Source: Silurus meridionalis (lineage: Eukaryota > Chordata > Actinopteri > Siluriformes > Siluridae). From it: a stretch of 64,000 bases of DNA. Below are positions 23,742 to 37,730 of the stretch, piece after piece; positions within the stretch are counted from its first letter, which is position 1; each line of letters opens with the position of its first letter. The position numbers and the translations under genes are program-made. The DNA lies in NCBI RefSeq assembly GCF_014805685.1, contig NC_060885.1:21403632-21467631 (forward strand), in the 5' to 3' direction. The notes below the pieces were generated by a model. The model did no database searches. It was not told the origin of the DNA and saw nothing but the letters and a program-made list of their open reading frames with translations.

Positions 23742-24087
23742 TTTGTGTGGTTAGACAGTTTGTTGCTGACAGCCAGTAATGATGTCATCCAACATGTCAT
23801 ACCTGTGTGTAACTAAATAATCTCTTGACATACATTCTTTCCAAAGATTTATACTTCCTTTTTGGGGGATAGTTCAAAAATGTTGAATTTTAACATAAAA
23901 GTTGTATTATTTCTTACCTTCAGAATGAAAGGTAGGACATAATAATGAAACGTAAAACCAGGACGTACCACTTCTTCAACCTTTTGGTTCATTTAAACTT
24001 TTTTTTTATCTGGCTCTCTGGGTCTGTCTAAATGTCAAGACATGGTCAAGACTTTTTAAACATTTGCAACCAGAATAAGACAATTCT

Positions 24088-24090
<3 letters not shown>
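23191..24090. other. Non-coding DNA with a GC-rich patch and (GA)n
   Basis: A GC-rich, CpG-containing patch lies at about 23490-23580 and a (GA)n tract at 23698-23739. No supported exon. Confidence 0.45.

Positions 24091-24146
<56 letters not shown>
24091..24146. repeat. (TA)n, left part of an array split by a Tc1 insertion
   Basis: About 56 bp of pure TA, ending exactly at the left inverted repeat of the Tc1 at 24147. Confidence 0.95.
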
Positions 24147-26390
<2,244 letters not shown>

Positions 26391-28002
26391 CAGTGGGTAG
26401 GGGAAGTATTCAGACCCCCTTAAAATGTTTAACTTTGTTATATTGCAGCCATTTGCTAAAATCATTTAAGTTCATTTTTCTTCCTCATTAATGTACACAT
26501 AGCACCCTATATTGACAGAAAAACACAGAATTGTTTACATTTTTGCAGATTTATAAAAAAAAAAAGAAAAACTGAAATATCACATGGTCCTAAGTATTCA
26601 GACCCTTTGCTTAGTATTTAGTAGAAGCACCCTTTTGATCTAATACAGCCATGAGTCTTTTTGGGAAAGATGCAACAAGTTTTTCACACCTGGATATGGG
26701 GATCCTCTGCCATTCCTCCTTGCAGATCCTCTCCAGTTCTGTCAGGTTGGATGGTAAACAGTTGGTGGACAGCCATTTTTAGGTCTCTCCAGAGATGCTC
26801 AATTGGGTTTTAATGGCTGGGCCATTTAAGAACAGTCACGGAGTTGTTGTGAAGCCACTTCTTCGTTATTTTAGCTGTGCGCTTAGGGTCATTGTCTTGT
26901 CGGCCCAGTCTGAGGTCCAGAGCACTCTGGAGAAGGTTTTCGTCCAGGATATCCCTGTACTTGGCCACATTCATCTTTCCCTTGATTGCAACCAGTCGTC
27001 CCTGCGGCTGAAAAACACCCACACAGCATGATGCTGTCACCACCATGCTTCATTGTTGGGACTGTATTGGACAGGTGATTAGCAGTGCCTGGTTTTCTCC
27101 ACACATACCGCTTAGAATTAAGGCCAAAAAGTTCTATCTTGGTCTCATCAGACCAGAGAATCTTATTTCTCACCATCTTGGAGTCCTTCAGGTGTTTTTT
27201 AGCAAACTCCATGTAGGCTTTCATGTGTCTTGCACTGAGGAGAGGCTTCCGTCGGGTCACTCTGCCATAAAGCCTCGACTGGTGGAGGGCTGCAGTGGTG
27301 GTTGACTTTCTACAACTTTCTCCCATCTCCCAACTGCATCTCTGGAGCTCAGCCACAGTAATCTTTGGGTTCTTCTTTACCTCTCTCACCAAGGCTCTTC
27401 TCCCCCGATAGCTCAGTTTGGCCGGACGGCCAGCTCTGGAAGGGTTCTGGTCGTCCCAAACGTCTTCCATTTAAGGATTATGGAGGCCACTGTGCTCTTA
27501 GGAACCTTATGTGCAGCAGAATTTTTTTTGTAACCTTGGCCAGATCTGTGCCTTGCCACAACTCTGTCTCTGAGCTCTTCAGGCAGTTCCTTTGGCCTCA
27601 TGATTCTCATTTGCTCTGACATGCATTGTGATCTGTGAGGTCTTATATAGACAGGTGTGTGGCTTTCCTAATTAAGTCTAATCAGTATAATCAAACACAG
27701 CTGGACTCAAATGAAGGTGTAGAACCATCTCAAGGCTGATCAGAAGAAATGGATAGCAACTAAGTTAAATATATGAGTGTCACAGCAAAGGGTCTGAATA
27801 CTTAGGACCATGTGATATTTAAGGTTTTCTTTTTTAATAAATCTGCAAAAAAGTCAACAATTCTGTGTTTTTCTGTCAATATTGGGTGCTATGTGTACAT
27901 TAATGAGGAAAAGAAATGAACTTAAATGATTTTAGCAAATGGCTGCAATATAACAAAGAGTGGAAAAATTTAAGGGGGTCTGAATACTTTCCGTACCCAC
28001 TG
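26391..28002 (-). mobile_element. Tc1-like transposon, 1612 bp, about 210-bp inverted repeats
   Basis: The left end cagtgggtaggggaagtatt and the right end actttccgtacccactg are flanked by TA at both sides. The inner repeat 'cctaagtattcagaccctt' is mirrored near 27790. Minus-strand transposase pieces: RPKELPEELRDRVVARHRSG, KSTVASIILKWK (HTH, about 27622-27413), KILWSDETKIELFGLN (first catalytic Asp kept), VKHGG-like GDSIMLCGCF, DNDPKRTAK (second Asp) and, near 26800, an NPIEHLW-type end. Frameshifts break it. Confidence 0.93.
26889..27622 (-). pseudogene. Tc1 transposase pseudogene
   Basis: The N-terminal frame (27622-27413) carries two helix-turn-helix-like blocks. The next frame (27470-26889) carries KKNPKITVAELQ, SARHMKAYMEFAKKHLKDS and WSDETKIELFG. 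The C-terminal blocks continue at 27046-26810 in a third frame. The composition is clearly Tc1 DD34E-type. It is degenerate. Confidence 0.85.
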
Positions 28003-28215
28003 TATATCTTATATAATAGGTCTGAATTCTGCTGCTTTCACATTCCAACACCAGTGAATACTGTTGTTTCATGCTTTGCAATAGTCTATTTTCCATAATA
28101 CAGTATTGTGCAATTTAAGGATGCAGATCAATTCTGTTTTTTTGTTGTTGTTGAAAGCTTTTATGTTTGCACTTATGAATAAGTAAAGAAGCATTCATAA
28201 GCATGAACAAATTTA

Positions 28216-29797
28216 CAGTATCTCACAAAACTGAGTACGCCCTTTATATTTCAGCAACCATTTCAGTATATCTTCTCAAGGGATAATACATAAAAAATTT
28301 AATTTGGATATATTTTAGAGTAGTCAGTGTGCATCTGGTGTAACAGTACAGATTTACTGTCCTCTAAAAATCACTCAACATACAGAAATTATTGTCAAAA
28401 TAACTGGCAACAAAAGTGGGTACACCCTAACTGAACAAGTCAAAACTGTGTCCAAAGTGTCAATATTTTGCATGAGCACCATTGTTATCTAGCACTGTCT
28501 TAATCCTCCTGGGCATTGAATTCACCAGAGCTGCACAGGTTGTTGCTGGGATCCTTTTCCACTCTTCTATAATGACATCATGGAGCTGCTGGATGTTACA
28601 CACATGGCACTTCTCCACCTTCCACTTGAGGATGAGCCATAGGTGCTGAATAGGATTCAGGTCTGGAGACATACTTGGTCACTGCATCACCTTCACCTTC
28701 TTTAGCAGGGCAGTTGTCAACTTGGTAATATGTTTGGCGTCGTTATTATGTTGGAAAAATGACGTTTTAGCCCAGTTTCTGAAGGGAGGGCATCGTGTTC
28801 TGCTTTAGAATGTCACACATGTTGAAACCCATGTTTCCATCAATGAACCGCAGCTCCCCACTAGCAGCAGCACTCATGCAGCCCTAGAACATGATGCTAC
28901 CACCACCATGCTTGACTGTAGGCAAGACTATTTTCTTGGTACTCCTCACCAGAGCATCACCACACATGCTGGCTACCATCTGAGCCAGACAAGTTCTCTG
29001 TCTCATCAGAAAACAGGACATGGTTCCAGTAATTCATGCTCTTGGACATGTTATCTACTTTTAACTGTTTGCGGGCTTGCTTGAGAGTCAGCTTTAGAAG
29101 AGGCTTCCTACTGGGATGAAGGCCATGCAAACTAACTTGTTGCAGCAACTTGGTCTGAGCTCTGACAAGTGGACCTTTCGCTTCTGCAACCTCTGAAGCA
29201 ATGCTGGCAGCACTTGTAGCACTCTGTTTTTTTTAAACCAGCTTCTGCACTTGACGCAGAGCACGAGGACTCAACTTCTTTGATCGACCCTTGCAAGGCC
29301 TGTGCAGAGTGGAACCCGTCTTGGAAAACCTCTGTATGACCCTGGCCTCTGTTACAGTACAGTAGCCAGGGTCGTACAGAGGTTTTCCAAAACAGTTTTC
29401 TGTTTTCCTTGGTTTCAGGGTGTTACTGATCTTCTTATAGCGTGGGCCATCTTTGTGGAGAGCAACAATTCTAATTCTCAAATTTCAGAGAGTTTCTTTG
29501 CCATGAGGTGACATGTTGAACATCCAGTGGTCAGTATGAGAGAATTGTACTCAAAGTTCCAAATATTAACTGCTCTAATACAAGACACACAAATATGTAT
29601 GGTCTTGTCAAGCAGACAAAAATATGAACATGGCTTTGTGTGGTTACATGACACACAGCTGTTATCACTTAGGGTGTACTCACTTTTGTTCCTAGCTATT
29701 TTGACAATAATGACTGCATATTGAGTTATTTTCAGAGGACAGTAATTTTTACTACTATACAAGCTGCTCATTGAATACTCTAAAATATATCTACTCA
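28216..29797 (-). mobile_element. Third Tc1-like transposon, right end truncated
   Basis: The left end cagtatctcacaaaactgag is preceded by TA. The inner direct repeat 'caacaaaagtgggtacaccc' (about 28408) is mirrored by 'gggtgtactcacttttgtt' (about 29670). Minus-strand transposase pieces: HLWLILKWKVEKCHVCNIQQ (28672-28460, with IQHLW replacing IEHLW), VLFSDETENLSGSDG (first Asp kept) and RIVALHKDGPRYKKIS (HTH). About 90 bp of the right terminal repeat is missing. Confidence 0.9.
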
Positions 29798-29959
29798 ACA
29801 CTCTCAAACTGATGATAAGGGAGGTCAAAAAGAAAAGAATTGCAGGACAACCTGAAAGCAGCAGGAACATCTGCAACTGTTCCTACACCTGTGATCCTCT
29901 ACTTATAAAAAAGAGACACATGCTTTGCAGAGACACATGCAGGCTCTGGAATTAATTAA

Positions 29960-30240
29960 GCATGTTTTTGTTATAGAAAGAAGGTTTGCACATACAAGCT
30001 TAAGGGCACCATTGCCACTGTGAAGCACAAAGGTGAGAGCATAATGATATGGAACAACTTCAGTACAAACTGTACGGGAACATCATACATCATCGACAGA
30101 TACATTAAAGGAACAGATTGATTGTATTGGAATTGTATCAGCAGAGAATTTAATCTCATCAGAAGAGGAACGGAATCTGGCATGAAAGTGAACGTTTCAA
30201 TTAAACGATAACCAAACATTCATCCAAAACAACTCAAGAC
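29960..30240 (+). mobile_element. Fossil Tc1 transposase core fragment
   Basis: 'VKHKGESIMIWNNF' and following 'TGTSYIIDRYI' correspond to the region between the two catalytic Asp residues of Tc1 transposases. It is of a different family from the neighbouring elements, with no ends recognised. Confidence 0.6.
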
Positions 30241-30535
30241 TGGTTTCGATATAGAAAGGTGACTGTGCTTGCATGTATCAGCCAATTTCCTGTCTTTATT
30301 TGAGGAATTTTCACATTTGCCCAAGACATATGGGCCAAAACCGAACCACAATGCTGGCAAACAAGTTAATTACTTCTTACCGACATCTCACAGCTGTAAT
30401 TGCCGACTTTGGCTTTGTAGTAGTCTAATGTAGGTAGTTTGTGGGGTCTGAAATGTTTTTTTGCATATTGACATATACATAAAATGTACCTATGTATCTA
30501 CATGCATGTATAATATACACACAATTATACTGGAT

Positions 30536-30850
30536 GTCTTTTAATGCTGTAGCCCCCAGGACCTAAACCTGTTCCAGCATGTCAATGCCCCTGTGCACAA
30601 AGCTAAACAAAAGCTACATGAAGATATGCCTTACATGGTTTGCAATGGAAGATCTTGGGTGGCCTGCTATAGAGCTCTATAATCACCCTACATCAGTACC
30701 ATACTTTACTAACAGCCTTGTGTCTGAATGAGCACAAATCTTTACAAGCACACTTCAAAATCTAGTGCAACATCTTCCCAGAAGAGTGGAAGTTATTTTA
30801 ACAAAGGGCAAAAGTCTGCTAAATGCAGCAAATGCAAAATAGACTAAATG
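30536..30850 (+). mobile_element. Tc1-derived MITE (copy 2), 5' truncated
   Basis: 'gttccagcatgtcaatgccc', 'gtggcctgctatagagctct' and 'tcttcccagaagagtggaag' are in family order. Confidence 0.75.
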
Positions 30851-32320
30851 GTATATTGTGTATAGAAAGTAAAGTGTCTGAAATCTTATTTTCAATTTTT
30901 GAATATAGATTATTTTTGTAACGACACAGGGCCTGTATTCAAACAACGTCAAAAAAACGTGTTAATCTCATTTCGTTGAAATCTTCATCATCTCGAATTT
31001 GCTTGTAAAATTGTCATGAAATAAATACAATTTTTACCTGTGCTATACACCAAAAAATGTGAAATACCAGCCTCAGAATGCTGGGATTGGATCAATAAGT
31101 TTTATTAGCCATGAGGAGCGTCTGTGCACTGATGTGCAGTATCAAGTTTAATAGTGTATTAGTGCGTCTAGCCTGAGGACAGTTTATAAGCCTAATACAT
31201 AGGTGCAATTTATAGATCTTATTACTAGCTGTAGAAGACATGCAGCTATGAATTGTTTGTAAGCCTCCCTGTACGAGTTAAAAATCAGGTCCTGGAGTAC
31301 CCTATGCTTTGCATTTTTTTTATTTTTAGCATTTTTCCTGCTTTAATACAACCACCTTCACCTCAAGGTGGGCTGTTAATTAGCTGATTGATTATAATGA
31401 GGTGGGAGTTGGCTAAAGCACCACAATAGCGAGGACACAGTACTCTAGCCTCAGGGCTTAGGGGGACCAGTGATTTATGGGTTTCAACAAATGCTATAAA
31501 ATGTCACATACTGCCTCCTAGTGTTTAAATGAAACAGCTTCTCGTCAGCTTCATTAAAAATGTCACCAGCAAATCACCTCATCATCTTGTTTAACACCTG
31601 AAGCTTCAGTAAAAATTTCTTCTGACACTATGGAAAATTGGAAATACGGCCTATTAGGGGGAAAAAAAAGAAGGTGCTCTTTGCATTGAGCCACAGAGAG
31701 TTAACCGTAGAAGAGATTAAAATGGGAATGTGTCTGACGTAAGCAACGTGTCAACAGTGTACACTCGGTGTAAACGTTTACTTCATTAACATTCTTAAGC
31801 CTCCATGTCAGTAACACAGTGGGCCGACTCTGGCTTTACAAGAACAGAACCGCAGCCAAAATCTCAAGCAGTATTCGGATTTATTATAGATTAATAAAAG
31901 AATTGGGAGAGACATGAAAAAGGATGTGTGTGTGTGAGTGTGTGTTTGTGTGTGTGTGTGTGGGGGGGGGGACATTTTAGACAAAAAGATGCTCTTAATG
32001 AATTCTGTTTCATTTAGCAGTGCTGTGGTTATGGCTCGAATAACTGTTTAAAAAAATTTACTAAATGAAAAAAAACAGACCTTTAAAAAAATTTTAATTC
32101 CAGAGGTACATTCACCGGTCATGTGCTAATCAAATGGAAGTATTATGAAAATGAATAAAAAAATAACTAGCACAGTAGTAAATGATACACATTAACACAC
32201 ACATCAAGATGGCTTGAAGTTTTCAAAATGCTTTCTTTTGCAATGGCAGAAACACATCATTTATTCAGATATTTATTTAGGTAAGAACGTAGTCAAGACC
32301 AGTGTGTGGAGGAAAGCTGA
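30851..32320. other. Non-coding DNA
   Basis: A short repeat-like block near 31280-31480 ('aggtcctggagtaccc' to 'gggggaccagtgatt') resembles a common fish interspersed repeat. (TG)n lies at about 31926-31961. No exon recognised. Confidence 0.45.
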
Positions 32321-32740
32321 ATATACACTATATAAAACAATAGTATTGTGACACCTGACTTATCCAACCATATGTGGTTCTTTCCCAATCTGTTATTACA
32401 AAGATGGAAGGACACATTGTCATCGGATGTGTTATTATTAAAATTGTTCTTCACTTGAACTAGGAGAGCAAACCTGTTCCAGCATGACGACAAATATGCT
32501 TCCCATGGGTTGGCGTGAAAGATCTTGAGTAGCCTGCTACTGCATTGGGATGAATGTGTGTACGCTGACTGCACCCCAGGCGTCCTCTGCTCACCTCACC
32601 TACTTCAGTCCATGATTTTAATAACACACTTTTGGCTGAATGAAACATCAAATGGAAACAATGTGGAATGGGATGCTCAAAAAGCACATACGAATCGTAC
32701 AGTCAGGTGTCCACAAACCTTTGTCCCTATATTATAGTAT
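32321..32740 (+). mobile_element. Tc1-derived MITE (copy 3), nearly full length
   Basis: It runs from 'actatataaaacaatagtat' to 'tccacaaacctttgtcccta', with inverted-repeat-like ends. The middle holds the transposase C-terminal remnant in many stops. Confidence 0.8.
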
Positions 32741-34384
32741 TTTTTACACATAGAAAACCATGTCAGAAGGTATTAATGTATACAATAAACTTGAGTCCAT
32801 GCATTACCAAGTGTATAAGCTTACTATCACTTACGGTTTGCACAATTATAACATTGCACACTTGCAAATGCAGCTGTGTTTACTTTTTTAAGACATTACT
32901 GAACATTACTGTGCAGTGTAAAGAGCAAAGGACTGGCAGAAGAAATGAGGACAGGGCGAGGACAGAAGACAAGCAGGGCAAGCGAGATGTGAAGACAAGC
33001 AGGACCAGTAGAAGGACAGCTGCATATACTGCGCATGCCAAGGGATTCCCAACACATCCCAGACATGTTCAGCCTTCCCCAACAAGACAGTGGAGAAAAT
33101 GTTTGTGTGAGTGTGGGAAAGTGAGAGTGCAAAAGCGAACACAGGTTGTACTGCTGAATGCTTCCTGAGTACACAATCTATGTTCAGAGGAACGTCAGCA
33201 AGACATGTCTCACTACTTAAGAGAATATTAGATGCGCTTTTCTATTCAAGCAACAATCCTACACAGTACATGGACAGTTTAAATGCCATGAAAAACACTA
33301 TAAACCGCTCACCTCTGACCTAAACAAGGAAGCCAGCAGAGCTTGGCCTTACAAGGTGGCAGAGATGTTGGATTTTTGCTTTCAAAAATGAAAAAAATAA
33401 GACACTTGTTTTTGAACAAGCCTCACATTCAGGGAACAATCATCTACTGGAACAGTGTTTAGTCGTTTCAAACGGTCATATCAAGTCTGCACTGGTTTAT
33501 TATTTTCCTTTAATCATTAAGTCAGTCTGCGTGGCTGACAGCTGGAGACATGCATGATAAGTCTGGCACCCAAACTGGTATTTGTCTCTGTCATGTAAAG
33601 GTTGTGTGTGCTGATTTCCACCGGTGCAAACATGCACAATTTGGCAGTATATTCGCCGCTATTTCGGCCTTGACATAATGTTTACGGTGTGATATGCCCC
33701 GGGATAATCTCTACTAATTAGAGCAGGTTCACACAATACGGCCTAAATATAAAATCTTACATTATTATTATAAAATTATAGCATTTATCAAAAGCAAAAG
33801 GTTTTAAAATGACTTGTCATTACAAGCCTTATGATTTGCTTTCTAATAGATTTGTACATTTAGATGCATTTCTCATGAACACTTTGCAAATTCATATTCT
33901 CTTAGACACTGAAAACACACATTAAATTAGGTTTAGAATTCACTATATTATGCAGTTTAATCTCCCAATGTTGTGTACACAGTTTGAGAAGGCTACCAGC
34001 TGCGTAATAAAAAAAAAACAAGGCTTTCACCTGCATAAATAGCAAACCAAAATCTCTCTTTAAGCTGGACTGCTTACATAAGCTCACTCCTAAGAAAAAA
34101 AAGAGAAAGAAATAAAGATTTTGAAGGTTTTTTCAGTTTCAAAAAGGGAACCTTTTCTTTCTTTATTTTTTTATATACAGTCCCTTCCAGGGTCACATAC
34201 CAAAGATCTATGAAAGCATCAAGATCTACAATTGCATGTTATTGCAAATATGATGCAGTCTTTTACTTTATTTGTAATAATTTACTAATTAGATTTTAGT
34301 CTCTCAAAAGGGAATGTAATGCACAAAGAAAAACAAGGTATCAAGATCTCATTATGGTATATTATTAGCCGAACTGTGTAAAGT
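32741..34384. other. Non-coding DNA
   Basis: Two overlapping opposite frames at 32668-33174 have no recognisable composition and are not supported as genes. The stretch 33520-33725 is single-copy-looking and of balanced composition. Confidence 0.45.
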
Positions 34385-34735
34385 GTTTGGGGAAGTGAAT
34401 ACTTCATCAAGTGGTACAGCTAGACATTTGGAGTTAAAGCTCTTGACTAGCCTGCTCTAGAGCTCTGACCTCAACTCTATTGAACACCTTTGAGATGAAA
34501 TAAAAAAACTCTAAGTGTACCTCAGGCCTCCTTAACCTACATAAGTGTCTGACTTTTCTAATTTCCTTATGGCCGAATGAGCACAAATCTCCACAAGCAC
34601 ACTCTAAAATCTAATTGGAACACCTTCCCAGAAGAGTGGAGGTTATTATAACAGAAAACAGGGACTAAATGTGGAATGTTCAAAAAGCACATACGAATAG
34701 TCGGGTGTCCACAATCTTTTGTTCATATTAGTGTA
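34385..34735 (+). mobile_element. Tc1-derived MITE (copy 4), 5' truncated
   Basis: 'agagctctgacctcaactct', 'tgaacacctttgagatgaaa' and 'cgggtgtccacaatcttttg' are in family order; the left terminus is lost. Confidence 0.75.
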
Positions 34736-35566
34736 TGTACAGCATGTTTGCATTTGTAGTTATTAGATCCTTCATAAATCATTACATTATCTAACAAGCC
34801 CAACTGTAAAGCATTAAAGTGAAATCATGAGCGAGAAAGAATTTGTTACAGATGTATGAACAGCATTGGCTCTACTGACTATTATGCAAATGCATAGTTT
34901 TAAAAAAGAGATTATTAAAACTATTTCTATGGGGGGTTTTTTTTCCCCCTACACTTTAAATCGCAGCTTTTGTCAGCTTTAACATTTGTTCTTTTAGAGG
35001 AAAAATTGCTTATATATGTCAAAGTTTAATCAATATGATACCAGCATTTAATTCAGTTCTATTCATTTTTATTTCTATAGCGCTTTTAACAATGAACATT
35101 GTCTCAAAGCAGCTTTACACAGATAATTTGGTGATAAGAATGAATATGTTCTTTACCAGCATACTGAGCACCCATATCCATTTTCTTCACAAACGTCATA
35201 ATTAAACATATCAAATTCCTTCAGTCTGTGAGTCGTAAAAAACGAAGTAAATAAACCCTGTTTATGAATCATTCTTTACACGATTCTTTTCAATAACACT
35301 TCAGTAACACTCTGTTCCTGCCCAAACCCTGATCAGTATTTCCCAATGCAGCAGCAATAAGGACATTATTACACCTCAATTATACACATCGCATCAAAGT
35401 ACAGTTACAGCAGAGGTCACAGGATTATTGTAACTTAAAGCCTTCATAGAATCATGACAAGAGCTTACAAAATAAGATCAGAATGAGTTTCTTGAAGTCT
35501 ACTGCAGCATGCAGGTGATTCCAAAACAGAGGGTCCTTATAAGCAGAATCATGCATGAATTTATAT
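34736..35566. other. Non-coding; short antisense copy of the 6060 repeat family
   Basis: 35050-35140 reads as the reverse complement of the tail of that repeat ('tctatagcgcttttaacaat', 'gtctcaaagcagctttacac'). The rest was not recognised. Confidence 0.5.
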
Positions 35567-36585
35567 ACAGTCACTGATTACTTTATTAGGAACAATATAC
35601 TAATACTGTGGCTCAGTTTGCCCTTAAAGCAGCCTCAGTGCTTTGAGTTATGGGTACCACAAGATTTCACAACATTCCTTTGGGATTCTGGTCCATGCTG
35701 ATATGAGTACATCACGCAGTTCCTGCCGATTTCTTTACGTGAATCTCCTATCACATCCCTGGGTTGGTGAGCCGGTCTCATTTTTTTTCCGTTTTGGATA
35801 ATAAAGTCAAAAAGTATACTGTTGTAGCTTACACCGCTCAGGCATAAAATTTAGATATTATAACAGTTGAAGTGAATAACACTGATTATCTCATCATCAT
35901 GGCAAATGGTAATGGGTTGATATCTTAAGCAGCAAGTGAACATTTTGTCCTCAAAGTTGACGTGTAAGAAGCAGAAAAAATGGGCAAGCGTAAAGATTTG
36001 AGCGAGTTTGACGAGGGACAAATTGTGATGCAAGACTTGGTCAAAGCTTCTCCAAAACTCCAGCTTTTGTGGGTTGTTTCCTGGTCTGCAGTGGTCAGTA
36101 TCTATCAAAAGTGCTCCAAGGAAGGAATAGTGGTGAACCGGCGACAGGGTCATGGGAAGACCCAAGACTCATTGATGAACGTGGGAAGTGAAGGCTGGTT
36201 CATGTAACAGACCATGTAGCTCCTGTAGCTCAAATTGTTGAAGTGAATGCTTGATGGATCAGGACTGTTTTGGCAGCAAAAGGGGGACCAACACAATATT
36301 AGGCAGGTGGTCATAATTTATGTCTGATCGGTGTCTATAAATATTATCTGTAGCTTACAGATGTGACATTTAAGCTCAAGTCAGTCTTGCTTTTCTCCCC
36401 TCAACATTAACAAGGAGTTTTAGTCTACAAAACTACCACTTCCATGCTAATGGTTTATGTGAACATTGCCCAAAGCTGTTATACAATATCTACATGCACT
36501 GCACTACATGATTGGCTGATTAGATAACTGTATAAATGAGTAGATGTACCGGGTTTCCTAATAGAAAAGTGCTAGAAAAGTGAGT
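35567..36585. mobile_element. Fish DNA-element copy split by a tcb-type Tc1
   Basis: The left arm begins 'cagtcactgattactttatt'. The right arm ends 'gatgtaccgggtttcctaat' before 'agaaaagtg', with the 'gattggctgattagataact' words of a widespread teleost repeat. The arms lie either side of the Tc1 derivative at 35830-36337. Confidence 0.6.
35830..36337 (+). mobile_element. tcb-type Tc1 deletion derivative with transposase N-terminus (copy 3)
   Basis: The left end 'acaccgctcaggcataaaat' and the right end 'tttatgtctgatcggtgt' are inverted repeats. From ATG at 35980 it reads MGKRKDLSEFDEGQIVMQDL, a frame slip, then SAVVSIYQKCSKEGIVVNRR: the first DNA-binding domain of a Tcb-like transposase. The catalytic domain is deleted. 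Confidence 0.85.
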
Positions 36586-37439
36586 AAATAATATATGTAT
36601 AAGCAGAAATGAGAAGAAACAATAAGAAGGAAAAGCTGTTGGGCATAAAGGTGGAGAAAGAAATTCAAAAGCAAACATATGAGTGATTGAAATGTATAAA
36701 AAATTAATAATAACAATGCAACACTTCCCAGAAATAAAATTCCCACATTTTATTCAAATTGGAACAACCCATTAAAGCATATGCATGTTTACATTAGTCA
36801 TGAGAAAAAATTAAGATATGTTTTTCATATATTTTGACAATAAAAGCTCCAAGAAAACCAAATGATGTTTGAAATACAGTACCAATAACTTTACCATACA
36901 TCAAGTTTTAAGCCTTTTTTTTAATCAAATGTTAATTAAATTATAAAAAAATTAAATAGACCATCAAGCTTCACACCTCTTCTGTTCAAATATTTGATAA
37001 ACTTATTAATAAGAAAATAAATTCATTAAATGTAATCACTAAAAGCCAATTCACTGTACATATTGTACTGTACAATTAAAACATAAATTGAAATATATAA
37101 CTACATGCTGTTAACATGTACTTATAGTTACAAATGAATTGTAGAATTGTTTTTTTTTTATAATGGGTTTTGCCTACTACAATTGTTTTTTTGTTTTTTA
37201 AGCACAAAAAAAAAAAATCAAAACAGGCCAAATACCCCCTTTTTTTATTTTTTTTTAAATACACCAATATACTTAGTGTATACTAATACACAGAAACACT
37301 TTATAATCTTTTAGACTTCTGGGATGGAAAATATTTTAGAATATTATATTACACTCAGTCATACAATTACAATTACCCTTGTTCGGGACAAGCCTAAGCA
37401 GCACACAAAAGAAATGAACTTAATTAGCAAATTAACAAC
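36586..37439. other. Non-coding, very AT-rich
   Basis: Homopolymer T and A runs near 37150-37260. No gene or repeat recognised. Confidence 0.5.
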
Positions 37440-37730
37440 ACTATATGGACAAAAGTATTGGGACCACTGACTTTTCAAGCCACATGTGGTTCTTCACCAA
37501 ACTTTTATCACACGACTGGAGCCACACAATTGTATACAATGTCTTTGGGTCTCTTGAACTAGGAGATGTTTCAGCATGACAATGCACTTGTATACAATGT
37601 GAGCTCTATGAAGATATGAAATCCATGGGTTGGAGTGGAAGTAGTGTGACCTCAAGATCTAATCTAAACCCGATCTATTCAAATAGCAAATTTTATGTTC
37701 AGGTGTTGACAACCTTTTGTGCGTATAGAG
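37440..37730 (+). mobile_element. Tc1-derived MITE (copy 5), internally deleted
   Basis: It begins with the clear terminal sequence 'actatatggacaaaagtatt' and ends 'tgacaaccttttgtgcgta'. About half the usual length, with the transposase remnant largely deleted. Confidence 0.8.

Noticed and set aside
32668..33174. Overlapping opposite-strand frames of 166 and 92 codons
   Set aside because: No family-like composition, no splice context and no motif. Overlap of open frames on both strands in a purine-rich stretch is expected by chance.
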